A DNA stretch of 64,000 bases, taken from NCBI GenBank assembly GCA_016709305.1, contig JADJNA010000013.1, forward strand, positions 24,104 through 88,103, in the 5' to 3' direction. The position numbers were made by a program, and so were the translations under genes. The stretch is from Candidatus Villigracilis saccharophilus. Its GTDB lineage: Bacteria > Chloroflexota > Anaerolineae > Anaerolineales > Villigracilaceae. Positions 42,609-51,730 of this stretch are shown here, one piece after another; the first letter of the stretch is position 1, and every line of letters begins with the position of its first letter. Under the pieces are notes generated by a model. The model saw only the letters and a program-made list of their open reading frames with translations. It made no database searches and was not told the origin of the DNA.

Positions 42609-43520
42609 TTATGGATCCTGAATCTCCGCGGCGCGAAGTGTATTATTCATCAGCATCGCAATGGTCATGGGACCGACGCCGCCAGGCACAGGGGTAATAA
42701 AGCCCGCAACTTCCTTTGCCTCTTCATAATTGACATCACCAACAAGTCTCTGGAGCGGTTTGCCCGTCTTCTGGCTGATCATTTGTGTGCCGTCGGGATT
42801 AAGTTTCGGAATGCCATTAATTCCCACGTCTATGACAGCAGCACCGGGCTTGAGCCAATCACCGCGCACCATTTCCGCGCGGCCAATCGCTGCGATGACG
42901 ATATCTGCCTGACGCAAAACTGCGGGAATATCCTTCGTACGCGAATGAACAACTGTGACCGTGGCATCTTCCTTTACAAGCAGCAATGCAGCCGGCATAC
43001 CCACGATGTTTGAACGTCCCAGCACGACCGCATTGGCGCCCTTGATCGTCACGCCAGCTTGCTTGAGCAGATAGATGCATCCATAAGGAGTACACGGAAC
43101 AAAGAGCGGTTCACGCCCCTTCTGCGCAAGACGGCCAAGGTTGATCGGGGAGAAGCCGTCTACATCCTTCTCAATACTGATGAGCTGCAGAACACGTTCT
43201 TCGTCAAGGTGTGATGGCAGGGGCAATTGCACCAAAATACCGTTAACTTTTGGATCTGCATTCAATTCCTTGATTAGTTTCTCAAGGTCTTCCTGGTTGA
43301 TGTCTGCAGGTACGGGGTGGTGATACGAAGTCATACCCAATTCAGCGCATGCTTTCTGTTTCATGCCCACATATGCGGCTGAGTCTACACGGTCACCGAC
43401 CAATACAGTAGCCAAGCCCGGCTGCGACTTTCCAGCCGCAATCCTCGCCGCAACCTTTGCCTTAACCTCATCACGAACCTTCTGCGCAATCGCAGTTCCG
43501 TCAATTAATTGAGCCGTCAT
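42609..43520 (-). CDS. folD: Bifunctional methylenetetrahydrofolate dehydrogenase/cyclohydrolase FolD
   Basis: FolD interconverts methylene-, methenyl- and formyl-tetrahydrofolate for purine, formyl-Met and serine/glycine metabolism. Signatures are complete: the catalytic lysine region AAYVGMKQKACAELGM, ILVQLPLPSHLDEE, PCTPYGCIYLL, NADP-site VVLGRSNIVGMPAALLL and the C-terminal TPVPGGVGPMTIAMLM. The length of 303 residues is standard. AAGGAG lies before the ATG. It is monocistronic, with its own promoter and terminator visible. Confidence 0.96.
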   Translation of the reverse strand: MTAQLIDGTAIAQKVRDEVKAKVAARIAAGKSQPGLATVLVGDRVDSAAYVGMKQKACAELGMTSYHHPVPADINQEDLEKLIKELNADPKVNGILVQLPLPSHLDEERVLQLISIEKDVDGFSPINLGRLAQKGREPLFVPCTPYGCIYLLKQAGVTIKGANAVVLGRSNIVGMPAALLLVKEDATVTVVHSRTKDIPAVLRQADIVIAAIGRAEMVRGDWLKPGAAVIDVGINGIPKLNPDGTQMISQKTGKPLQRLVGDVNYEEAKEVAGFITPVPGGVGPMTIAMLMNNTLRAAEIQDP

Positions 43521-43585
43521 GTTTTGCTCCTTCTATATTTTACATATTATGAAACATCGTTTTTTTTGTGAATTAACACACAAAC

Positions 43586-43614
43586 ATTATACATTCCTTC
43601 CCCCATTTCGTGAA
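43586..43614 (-). promoter_or_regulatory. Candidate sigma-A-type promoter of folD
   Basis: On the minus strand TTCACG, a 17-base spacer and TATAAT precede folD by about 65 bases. The -10 is perfect and the -35 matches 4 of 6, so the call rests mainly on the -10 and spacing. Confidence 0.45.
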
Positions 43615-43694
43615 AGTGACACTTATCCTGATTTGAAAAGACCATTGAAATAATGTGAATCAAAACCGCAGCGTTACTGTATTACATCATATAC

Positions 43695-44351
43695 CTACGG
43701 CTTCAGGACCACGAAATTATCGAAGATCACATCCACTCCAGGCTGCCCGAACGTCCCCGCAAGAAGCCCGACGTCGCCCGACTTCAATGTTGCATCCTGC
43801 GCTGAGGCGACTTGAGTTCCATTTACATAAAATGTGAGCGTGTCGCCTATGCAATCTGCCCTGAGATGGTTAACCGCCAAGCCGGTCTTGATATTATGGT
43901 CCGACTTTAATTCGTCAGTTCCAAGCAGGAGAGCTTTTTCGCCAGAATACATCCCAATCCCATAAAAACCGTCACTGGAGATCATAAAAAAATAATAATC
44001 AGTGCCCGTATAACGGCAGATCAACCCAATGCGATTCTCGTCCGGCCCGCCCAACTTGCCTGCATCGACTTCCAAACGAATATCAGCAAAATTCTTATGG
44101 GGTGTTGACCAAAAATTAGTTTCAGGCGAATTAACCAGCAATCGATATCCGCCCGCATCGTAATCTATGGTGCCTTCAGAGGCCGTAAAGCGATCCCAGC
44201 CAGTAACAGGCTGGGTAAAATCATCTTGAAATAACATGCTTCCAGATGGCGCATTCAGGTCTAACGGCGCAGGGGTGGCCGATGTTGTTGTGGTGGAACA
44301 GGCGAGTGAAAGTACGATCAATACAGTGAGGGCGGTCAGCAGACGATTCAT
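43695..44351 (-). CDS. Lipoprotein with laminin-G/concanavalin-like domain
   Basis: The lipobox LSLAC follows a hydrophobic signal, then a Thr-rich spacer. Residues about 40-218 look like a beta-sandwich of the LamG/DUF1080 type: FQDDFTQPVTGWDRF, GGYRLLVNSPETNFWSTP, RIGLICRYTGTDYYFFMIS, LTFYVNGTQVASAQD and FDNFVVLKP. These domains commonly bind or process carbohydrates. No catalytic residues can be assigned. Likely a surface glycan-binding protein. Confidence 0.8.
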   Translation of the reverse strand: MNRLLTALTVLIVLSLACSTTTTSATPAPLDLNAPSGSMLFQDDFTQPVTGWDRFTASEGTIDYDAGGYRLLVNSPETNFWSTPHKNFADIRLEVDAGKLGGPDENRIGLICRYTGTDYYFFMISSDGFYGIGMYSGEKALLLGTDELKSDHNIKTGLAVNHLRADCIGDTLTFYVNGTQVASAQDATLKSGDVGLLAGTFGQPGVDVIFDNFVVLKP

Positions 44352-44405
44352 AATCGTGATTTTATCATGAGGGAATATTATTCTTTATCTCAAATGGAAA
44401 GATCT

Positions 44406-45806
44406 TTATGGAAAATATTTTTCAAGTAGTTGAATGGCAAATGCGCCTTCAGGACCATTCATATCTGCATCACGAACATAAGTTAATTCAGCAAAAGCAG
44501 CAGTGCGATTATCCTGTGCCAGATAGGTCATAGCCAGATGAATATGTGCGGGAAAATGATACGGAAATCGCTCAACGATATCCAATAAAACCTGCTCGGC
44601 GTTCGCAAGTCTTCCGGAAGAGAGATACAGCCAACCCAACGCATCCAAGGCCAAAGGATCATCAGGCGCAAGTTCCACTGCTTTTTGCGCGGCGGGCAAC
44701 CCTACATCTTCGGTATGCACATTGTTGTCGCCGCAAAAAACAGCCAATAACCGCCAATAGGTCACATCGTTCGGCGCAAGGTCTACAGCAAGTTGATAAG
44801 CATTCAAGGCTGAAGCAAGATCGCCAAGTTTAAAATAAGCATTCCCGATCTCAGCCTGCCAAGCGGGATTGGCCGACTCGGACTCAGCGGCTAACAAGTA
44901 TTCAGCAAGCATCTGAGCATATTTCCCCTGACGGTTCCAATATAAGCCGCGCAGTGCGCGAATAGTGGCAGAGGTGTGGTCGAGAGTCACAGCCTGATCA
45001 AGTTCCGCGCCTCCATCCTGACCGATCTGTTGTTTTGCTTCGCCGAGCCAGGCCCATGCTTCAGCATTTTCCGCATTAAATTCGATGGCTTTCTCAAAGG
45101 CCTCCATCGAAAGATCCCATTCCTGAACTAATCCCAGCGCACGCCCGATGGTCACAAACTGCTGTGATGGATCGGTTTGTGCAGCAGATATATTCAAAGC
45201 GGAGCGCATTGTCTGCACCGCAGGATCAAATTCAGGGTTCAGAGAAGAAGTGGTCATTAATTCTGAAAGCGCCTGCCCGTTCTCTGTAAAAGTCAACAAA
45301 AGTCCTAGCCGGTAATGAGCGTAGACATCTCCTGAATTCGTGCCTAATCGAATTTGGTTCATAAGAGCATCGCGTTCTGAGTTCCAGTCTTTTTGTTGCC
45401 GATATATAAATGCAAGCCCTGCATATAAGGAAGGTGAATCGTAAAATTGCAATCCCTGTTGATATGCTTCAAGCGCGGATGGCGTGTCGCCATTTGAATA
45501 AAAGGAAAATGCAAGCGACAGCCAGCCCTGCTCTGATAGTTGAGGGACGTGTTTTAGGAAAGCGATCGCGCGCAATGCATCTCCACCCGCGCTTGCGGCA
45601 ATACCGGCCCGCTCCCAGAGATCATTCCGCCAGGGGAAAAAACGGGCAGCGCGTGAAAACGAATCAGCTGCGCTTGCGTAATTTTGCGAGGCAAATTCAG
45701 TTTCCCCATCCTTTATGGAGAAATATCCTGTGAAAGCCACAGGCAAAAGGGTGGCTGCAAGCAGTACAGATACTATGAGCGGAGCGAACCATTTGGGATT
45801 GCGCAT
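44406..45806 (-). CDS. Tetratricopeptide repeat protein with N-terminal membrane anchor
   Basis: An N-terminal helix (FAPLIVSVLLAATLLPVAF) anchors a 420-residue TPR solenoid. About ten repeats are recognisable from W/A-G-Y/A-P spacing, for example YASAADSFSRAARFFPWR, LGLVQEWDLSMEAFEKAIE, YFKLGDLASALNAYQLAVD and LALDALGWLYLSSGRLANA. It is probably exposed outside the membrane as a scaffold for complexes. It is divergent from the kinase-like gene at 46.0 kb. The partner is unknown. Confidence 0.85.
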   Translation of the reverse strand: MRNPKWFAPLIVSVLLAATLLPVAFTGYFSIKDGETEFASQNYASAADSFSRAARFFPWRNDLWERAGIAASAGGDALRAIAFLKHVPQLSEQGWLSLAFSFYSNGDTPSALEAYQQGLQFYDSPSLYAGLAFIYRQQKDWNSERDALMNQIRLGTNSGDVYAHYRLGLLLTFTENGQALSELMTTSSLNPEFDPAVQTMRSALNISAAQTDPSQQFVTIGRALGLVQEWDLSMEAFEKAIEFNAENAEAWAWLGEAKQQIGQDGGAELDQAVTLDHTSATIRALRGLYWNRQGKYAQMLAEYLLAAESESANPAWQAEIGNAYFKLGDLASALNAYQLAVDLAPNDVTYWRLLAVFCGDNNVHTEDVGLPAAQKAVELAPDDPLALDALGWLYLSSGRLANAEQVLLDIVERFPYHFPAHIHLAMTYLAQDNRTAAFAELTYVRDADMNGPEGAFAIQLLEKYFP

Positions 45807-46018
45807 TGTCGATATGATTAGACGGATTGGTTACCTTGAACACATTGAGTTTTATATGGGAACGCTTTACATGCGGAGTGCAGAGATAAGGTCAGGATTA
45901 CTGGTGTCTCGGTAAAATCCGTGCCTCTTTGTGAAAAGATGCCTGATAAAAGCTGACACCCGCCTAATTATACGTTGACTACTCATAAATTTTGAACTGG
46001 CATTATAATCATGAAAAC

Positions 46019-48376
46019 ATGAACGCATTTTCCAGTTTAATCCTCACTCAGCTCACTGTTCCCCCTGGGGATTTAATTTATTACGTTGTGTTGGCGTTCT
46101 CAGTTGCCAGCGCACTTCAATCGGCTCTTAACCATTGGCGCGTAAGCGAATTCCCACAAGCCCGCCGTGCTTTTTTTGGTCTCGGCATTCTGCTCGCCGC
46201 ACAAATAGCAATGTTTGTTTTTAGCGGACTGGGTTGGCAGCATGTCCTGGAGCCCAAAACAGTCCTACCGCCCATGGATCGGGCATTTATCGTATTTGGT
46301 ATTATCTGGATCACCTGGCTGTACGCCTTTCCTGAACCAAGTCGCATCGCTGACGGCGCAGCGAGTTTACTAAGTGTGCTGGTGCTCGCCGCGCTTGGGT
46401 TAAGTTTGCTAACCTGGCAGCCACAAATTCCCCTCGTGAGTTACAACCAAACCCCCGATGATTGGTATTGGCAGATCGGTTCACTAGTGGCCGCGCTGCT
46501 TGGTATTATCATATTGATCCTACGCAAGCCAGACGGGATGTGGCAGGGGATCATATTACTGGCATTAGGATCCGCCGGTCATGCGGGGCATTTATTTTTT
46601 CCAACAGAAGGCAATTATTCAGGAATTGTACGCCTTGCTTACATGGCTGCCTTTCCAATATTACTGACCCTGCCTCAGCGTTTTTCATTCTCCTCACAAG
46701 CGGCAACGCCTGCACGATCAACACCCGTGGCAATACCTGCAAAACAAGATACTGCGACACAGGACCGCAGACGATATAGCACGGACCCCAAAACCTTTCA
46801 TGCCATGCTGGCGCTTGCGGTTGAATCAAATCCGACCAAGATCAGCCAGGCTATTACACGCGCCATTGCCCAGACCATGCTTGCCGACCTGTGCTTTATG
46901 ATCTACCTAACAGATAACAACAATCAAATCGTGATCGGCGGCGGGTATGATCTGATCCGCGAAGATGCATTGGAAGGCGGGTCGCTTAAGAAAAGTTCCA
47001 TCCCCATGCTTGCAAACTCGCTTCAACGCGGACGTCCATTAAGGATGCCTTCAAGCAGCACTTCTGCCGACATTAAAGGATTGGGGGATGTCCTTGGCCT
47101 GCCCAATCCGGGTCACCTACTGAGCGTCCCGATCCTGACTCCAGATAAGGAATCTCTGGGCGGCATATTATTGCTTTCTCCATATTCCGACCGCACCTGG
47201 ACAGCTGAAGACCAGGCGTACCTTGCAAACATCGCCGCGGCGCTTGTGCCAATCATAAAACGGGGCCAAAAAGTAACAAAATTGGAGGTACAAACTGACC
47301 ACGCTCGCGGACAAGCGGAGGAATTGGAACGCCGCAATCAAGAACTTGTACAACAATTAGAATCAGCGCGCGCTGAATTACAGAAAAATAACAATAATAC
47401 GGAATTGGCCTCCCTGCGAATAGCACAGGAAGAATCCCAACGCATTATTGAAAAACTACAGGCTGAAAACGGCAGCCTACTAACAAGCCAATCCGAGCAG
47501 CCTTCAATACCTGACTCGCAAATTGAAGATAAATTAAAGAATGCCCTGCAAGAAATCGACCTTTTGAAAAATCAACTCCTTGAAGCAGGCTTAAAAACAG
47601 AAGAGATAGAAAAAGGCAAAGTGGCAGTAAAAAGCACAGAACTGGCTGAGGTGATCGCATCCATTTCGCAGGAATTACGCCAGCCACTTTCATCGATCGT
47701 TGGTTACACCGACCTATTGTTGGGTGAATCGGTGGGCATCCTTGGCGCATTACAACGCAAATTTGTGGAGCGGGTAAAAACATCCACGGAACGTATCCGT
47801 AGTTTAACGGATGACATGATCCAGATCACAACACTGGAAACAGAGTTGAATGATCTCAAAACCGAATCAGTTGATCTGAATTCGATCATCGATAACGCCA
47901 TGTCGTATACGAGTACGCAGGTGCGCGAGAAGCATATTTCAATGCATCTTGAATTGCCGAAAACCCTCGCGCCCATTCAAGCGGACCGTGAAGCGCTGCA
48001 ACAAATACTCATCCATCTTTTACAAAATGCCGGGGCGGCGACTCCCTTCGAAAGCACGATCAGGCTGACGGTCCAGACCCGAAACGAGGATGGAAAGGAT
48101 TTCATTCTCATTCAGGTTGCTGATTCCGGCGGCGGAATCCCCGCTGAAGATCTCCCGCGCGTCTTCACCCGACTATATCGCGCAGATAATGTTCTTATTC
48201 AAGGCATTGGCGATACAGGTGTTGGGCTTTCAATTGCCAAGACACTTACCGAAGCTCAACATGGAAGGATCTGGGTGGAAAGCGAACCCGGGGTCGGATC
48301 GGCATTTAGCGTGTTACTACCTATTGCCGGCGCGAATTCTGTTAACCAGGAATCTGCGTCTAAAGGAAATGGCTGA
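46019..48376 (+). CDS. Membrane histidine-kinase-like protein lacking the H-box histidine
   Basis: Seven or so N-terminal helices (to about residue 220) are followed by a GAF domain (about 255-430), a long coiled coil (QTDHARGQAEELERRNQELV onwards) and a HisKA/HATPase module. In the H-box the usual SHELRTPL reads SQELRQPL, so the phospho-accepting His is Gln. The ATPase part keeps HLLQNAG, DSGGGIPAED, RVFTRLYR and GDTGVGLSIAK. I chose the ATG (MNAFSS) near TATAAT at 46004; an in-frame TTG lies 27 bases upstream. It may signal by conformation or act with another kinase. Confidence 0.85.
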   Translation: MNAFSSLILTQLTVPPGDLIYYVVLAFSVASALQSALNHWRVSEFPQARRAFFGLGILLAAQIAMFVFSGLGWQHVLEPKTVLPPMDRAFIVFGIIWITWLYAFPEPSRIADGAASLLSVLVLAALGLSLLTWQPQIPLVSYNQTPDDWYWQIGSLVAALLGIIILILRKPDGMWQGIILLALGSAGHAGHLFFPTEGNYSGIVRLAYMAAFPILLTLPQRFSFSSQAATPARSTPVAIPAKQDTATQDRRRYSTDPKTFHAMLALAVESNPTKISQAITRAIAQTMLADLCFMIYLTDNNNQIVIGGGYDLIREDALEGGSLKKSSIPMLANSLQRGRPLRMPSSSTSADIKGLGDVLGLPNPGHLLSVPILTPDKESLGGILLLSPYSDRTWTAEDQAYLANIAAALVPIIKRGQKVTKLEVQTDHARGQAEELERRNQELVQQLESARAELQKNNNNTELASLRIAQEESQRIIEKLQAENGSLLTSQSEQPSIPDSQIEDKLKNALQEIDLLKNQLLEAGLKTEEIEKGKVAVKSTELAEVIASISQELRQPLSSIVGYTDLLLGESVGILGALQRKFVERVKTSTERIRSLTDDMIQITTLETELNDLKTESVDLNSIIDNAMSYTSTQVREKHISMHLELPKTLAPIQADREALQQILIHLLQNAGAATPFESTIRLTVQTRNEDGKDFILIQVADSGGGIPAEDLPRVFTRLYRADNVLIQGIGDTGVGLSIAKTLTEAQHGRIWVESEPGVGSAFSVLLPIAGANSVNQESASKGNG

Positions 48377-49167
48377 TGAAAAGCCTGCGCGACATTGGAA
48401 ACGCGCTGTTGGTAGCATTTGTGGCAATCGGATTGATCCTGGGGGCGTTATCAATTTCGCTTGTGGAATTCGCGCCAGAGGCTACTCCAACAGCGACCAA
48501 TGACCTGCTTGAATCTCCCGTGCCTTTGACAGCGACCTCATCATTAACACCATCGCTGACTCCAACGCTTGAGGTAAAAACCCCCACAGCCACAATTACA
48601 GCAACATTCACAAATACGACCACTCCTCCAACTTCATGCCAGCCTCCAACGGGTTGGTCTCAAGTCACTGTTCAAGTTGGGGATACACTCGACAGTATCG
48701 CCGCGCGGTATCAAGCCAACAAGAATGAAGTAAGTATCGCAAACTGTTTATTGAGTGACAGCCTGATCATAGGTTCAAAATTGTATGTACCGCCCGCCCC
48801 CACCAGCACCTTTGCCGTTTGTATTCCAGGCGCAATTGGATGGTTAAAGAATTACATTGTGCAATCTGGCGACTCTTTATATCGCATTGGTTACGATCAT
48901 TACACCACGCTAGAGTTGATGCGCCGTGTGAACTGCCGCGTGAGTGACACTATCTTTGCCGGCGAACGCCTTTGGGTTCCGAATGTCGCCACGCGCACAC
49001 CCGTCTCTGCGGTCACGAGTACAACCTATCCAACCGCGACATTCACTGAAACCGCCATTCCCTTTACGGCCACTGTTGTTCCCACCACCACACCTGTTCC
49101 GCCTACAAACACACCCACAAATACTCCCGTACCAACGCCTACGGACATCCCCATAGTAGTTCCTTAG
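48376..49167 (+). CDS. Membrane-anchored protein with two LysM domains
   Basis: Its ATG overlaps the kinase-like stop (TGATG). One N-terminal helix (LLVAFVAIGLILGALSISL) precedes a Thr-rich linker, two LysM motifs (VQVGDTLDSIAARYQANKNEV and YIVQSGDSLYRIGYDHYTT) and a long Pro/Thr C-terminal tail. LysM binds N-acetylglucosamine polymers, so it is probably held at the membrane while contacting peptidoglycan. Coupled translation suggests a link to the kinase-like sensor, perhaps as a wall-state input (inference). Confidence 0.88.
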   Translation: MKSLRDIGNALLVAFVAIGLILGALSISLVEFAPEATPTATNDLLESPVPLTATSSLTPSLTPTLEVKTPTATITATFTNTTTPPTSCQPPTGWSQVTVQVGDTLDSIAARYQANKNEVSIANCLLSDSLIIGSKLYVPPAPTSTFAVCIPGAIGWLKNYIVQSGDSLYRIGYDHYTTLELMRRVNCRVSDTIFAGERLWVPNVATRTPVSAVTSTTYPTATFTETAIPFTATVVPTTTPVPPTNTPTNTPVPTPTDIPIVVP

Positions 49168-49201
49168 TAAACGCGGCTCAATTGCGCCTTCAAAGATTTG
49201 C

Positions 49202-50701
49202 ATGAAATCATCCCGGCACCTCTTCATTCTGCTTCCAATTATTGCGTTCGTAATATCCGCCTGTGGTTCCACGCCGCAATCAACCACATCCAACGCGCTT
49301 CCGTTTATTCTGATTACATCAGCGCCAAATCCATCCCCAACGCCCACGCCATTTCAGCCAGCACTTTACACGCCTACACAGGTTTCCCTTCTATCATTTG
49401 AGATCAATACGCCATTATTACTACCCACTGAGACACCATCTCCCTCGCCAACACCGCCAGTTGACGCAACCGCCACGGTTGATATTAATCAACTCTTCCC
49501 GACCTCGGCCGCACCTCCAGCCGCCGATTCACTCTCGGGCAATCCCACAGCCTTGCCGCCACTGACCGATAACGAAACAATCAACTTCCTGCTTATCGGT
49601 TCGGATCTACGGCCCGGGTCATCGTACCGCACAGATACGATCATTGTCGCGGTGGTCTGGCCCAAGGAAGGACAGGTCTCGCTCATCTCAATTCCGCGTG
49701 ACTTGTGGATCTACATTCCCACCGTGGGAATGCAACGTGTCAATACAGCCTATCAAAGCGGAGAGATTACCGGCTATCTTGGCGGCGGACCGGGCCTGCT
49801 TAAAGATACGATCTCTTACAACCTCGGCATTCGCATTGACCACACCGCCATGGTCGATTTCGACGGTTTCCGCCGCATCGTGGACACCCTCGGCGGCGTG
49901 GAAATTCCCATCGCATGCTCCTACACTGATTGGCGTTTGATAGATCCATCATACGATCAATACAATGAAGATAATTGGTGGCTTTACACCGTTGGCCCCG
50001 GCCAAATTCACATGGACGGCGATCTCGCGCTCTGGTATGCCCGCGCGCGCTCCAAATCCAACGACTTCGACCGCGGACGCCGCCAGCAGGAAGTGATCCG
50101 CGCCATTTTTGGGCAGGCATTGCAAACCAGCACCTTCGGAAAAATTCCACAGCTTTATAACGATCTTTCCAGCACGGTCATTACAGACCTCGGTCTCGCA
50201 GATTTGGTTCGCATGGCTCCCTACGCGCTCAACTTCACGAATGCAAATATTCGCGGCTATTACATCCGCCCGCCCTATGTCAGTTCTTGGATGACCCCAG
50301 GCGGAGCGGCGGTACTCCTGCCAAACGATGTTGAACTGAGTCAAATGCTCATCGAAGCAACAACCCTCTCCACATTTGCTGTCGAGCGCAAATCCGTAAA
50401 AGTGGAAGTTCAAAATGGAGTCCCCTTCGACACATGGGACTCACTCGCCGCATCACGTCTGAACTATGCCGGGTATCAAACCATACTTTCGAATGCCGAC
50501 CGCCGCGACTACGCAGCCTCCGTTCTGGTGGATTTCACGCCCGGGCAGGATACTGCTCAACGGCAGACAATCCTCTCTACCCTCAACCTGTTCTCTGCAA
50601 ATGTGATTTCCCAACCCAACGCAAACAGCCCCGTGCAATACCGCGTCATCCTCGGCTATGACTACGAACCGTGCTTCCAGCCGCAAGATCTCTCGCATTA
50701 A
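49202..50701 (+). CDS. LytR-CpsA-Psr family lipoprotein with LytR C-terminal domain
   Basis: Lipobox VISAC is followed by a 90-residue Thr/Pro linker. The LCP catalytic domain spans about 125-330 (NFLLIGSDLRPGSSYRTDTI, SLISIPRDLWIYIP, NTAYQSGEI, GLLKDTISYNLGI, DLALWYARARSKSNDFDRGRRQQ), with the phosphate-binding arginines in place. Residues about 395-490 are a LytR_C domain (VEVQNGVPFDTWDSLAASRL). It should transfer wall polymers to peptidoglycan. It follows the LysM gene by 34 bases, probably in one transcript with the sensor. Confidence 0.92.
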   Translation: MKSSRHLFILLPIIAFVISACGSTPQSTTSNALPFILITSAPNPSPTPTPFQPALYTPTQVSLLSFEINTPLLLPTETPSPSPTPPVDATATVDINQLFPTSAAPPAADSLSGNPTALPPLTDNETINFLLIGSDLRPGSSYRTDTIIVAVVWPKEGQVSLISIPRDLWIYIPTVGMQRVNTAYQSGEITGYLGGGPGLLKDTISYNLGIRIDHTAMVDFDGFRRIVDTLGGVEIPIACSYTDWRLIDPSYDQYNEDNWWLYTVGPGQIHMDGDLALWYARARSKSNDFDRGRRQQEVIRAIFGQALQTSTFGKIPQLYNDLSSTVITDLGLADLVRMAPYALNFTNANIRGYYIRPPYVSSWMTPGGAAVLLPNDVELSQMLIEATTLSTFAVERKSVKVEVQNGVPFDTWDSLAASRLNYAGYQTILSNADRRDYAASVLVDFTPGQDTAQRQTILSTLNLFSANVISQPNANSPVQYRVILGYDYEPCFQPQDLSH

Positions 50702-50791
50702 GTTATTTATATTCCCCAACCCTGTTGACAATACTTCCCACTTTAGTTAAACTATACGAAAAGACTATGCGCTACAAAAATGAGGTGCCTT

Positions 50792-51691
50792 ATGGCAAAA
50801 GTAACTGATTCCGCACATCTGACAACCAAGACATTGCTCCCAACCGCCATCAACGGCTGGGAAATGTTCATGCAAGACCAGGGGCGTTCTCACCACACCG
50901 TGAAGGCTTTTCTATCCGACGTGCGGTTGCTCACCAAATTTCTCGCCCCAGACAAAACCATCGGAACGATCACAACTGATGACCTCAACCGTTTCTTTGC
51001 ATGGATGGAAAAGGATCGCGGCATACCATGCAGTCCCAAGACCTTGTCGCGGCGCATTACATCGGTCAAGTCATTCTTTCGCTGGCTGCATCAATACGGC
51101 ACCTTGACCATCGACCCCGCTGAAAAAGTCCTTCAGCGCTCGGCCATCAGTCCACTCCCCCAAGTTCTTACAAATGACGAATACGAAAGGGTTCTGCTAG
51201 CCGCAGATCGTCACCGCCGCGAGACAAAACCCGACGCCCGCATGTACGCGCTCGTTTACCTTTTGCTTACCACCGGTATCAAGAAAAATGAATGCCTGAG
51301 CATTCATATAAATCATATTGATCTAAATGCAAAGAACGGTCCGCATGTTTTCATCCGCTACGCCAGCCCGGCCAACCGCTACAAGGAACGCAAGATAGAA
51401 CTGCAAGAGGATTGGATCGCAGCCTACAAGGAATATCTCACGCAATACCATCCTGCCGATCAGGTATTTGCCTGGTCACCGCGCAGGTTGGAATATTTGT
51501 TGGAAGATATTGGCGCTGAAGCCAGTCTTACAAAGCACCTATCTTTTGACATGTGCAGGTGGACATGCGCCTTGCGTGACTACCAATCGGGTATGGAATC
51601 AGATCTGATACGTCAGAAACTTGGCGTCTCAAAGATCCAATGGCGCGAGTTGTTCATCAAGATCAGAAAATTGAATGGTGAAATAAAATAA
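50792..51691 (+). CDS. Tyrosine recombinase-like protein with degenerate catalytic residues
   Basis: The start MAKVTDSAH has GAGGTG at the right distance. Residues about 15-110 form a SAM-like core-binding domain (WEMFMQDQGRSHHTVKAFLSDV, then SPKTLSRRITSVKSFFRWL) as in XerC/XerD. The C-terminal domain keeps the fold (LLLTTGIKKNECLSIHI) but the first catalytic Arg is Lys, the HxLRH box reads SFDMCRW, and no nucleophile Tyr is evident at the end (LGVSKIQWRELFIKI). It is probably a DNA-binding protein that has lost recombinase activity. Confidence 0.82.
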   Translation: MAKVTDSAHLTTKTLLPTAINGWEMFMQDQGRSHHTVKAFLSDVRLLTKFLAPDKTIGTITTDDLNRFFAWMEKDRGIPCSPKTLSRRITSVKSFFRWLHQYGTLTIDPAEKVLQRSAISPLPQVLTNDEYERVLLAADRHRRETKPDARMYALVYLLLTTGIKKNECLSIHINHIDLNAKNGPHVFIRYASPANRYKERKIELQEDWIAAYKEYLTQYHPADQVFAWSPRRLEYLLEDIGAEASLTKHLSFDMCRWTCALRDYQSGMESDLIRQKLGVSKIQWRELFIKIRKLNGEIK

Positions 51692-51730
51692 TAAAAATTC
51701 CCCGCCAAACAAGCGGGGAATTTTTATTAT
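51688..51730. terminator. Bidirectional terminator with 18-bp stem
   Basis: ATAATAAAAATTCCCCGC and its reverse complement flank a 7-base loop, with U-runs on both sides, between the recombinase-like gene and tilS. The arms include the stop codons of both genes. Confidence 0.88.

Noticed and set aside
50792..51691. Integrase of a prophage or integrative element
   Set aside because: No attachment repeats, phage genes or tRNA are nearby, and the catalytic residues are missing.
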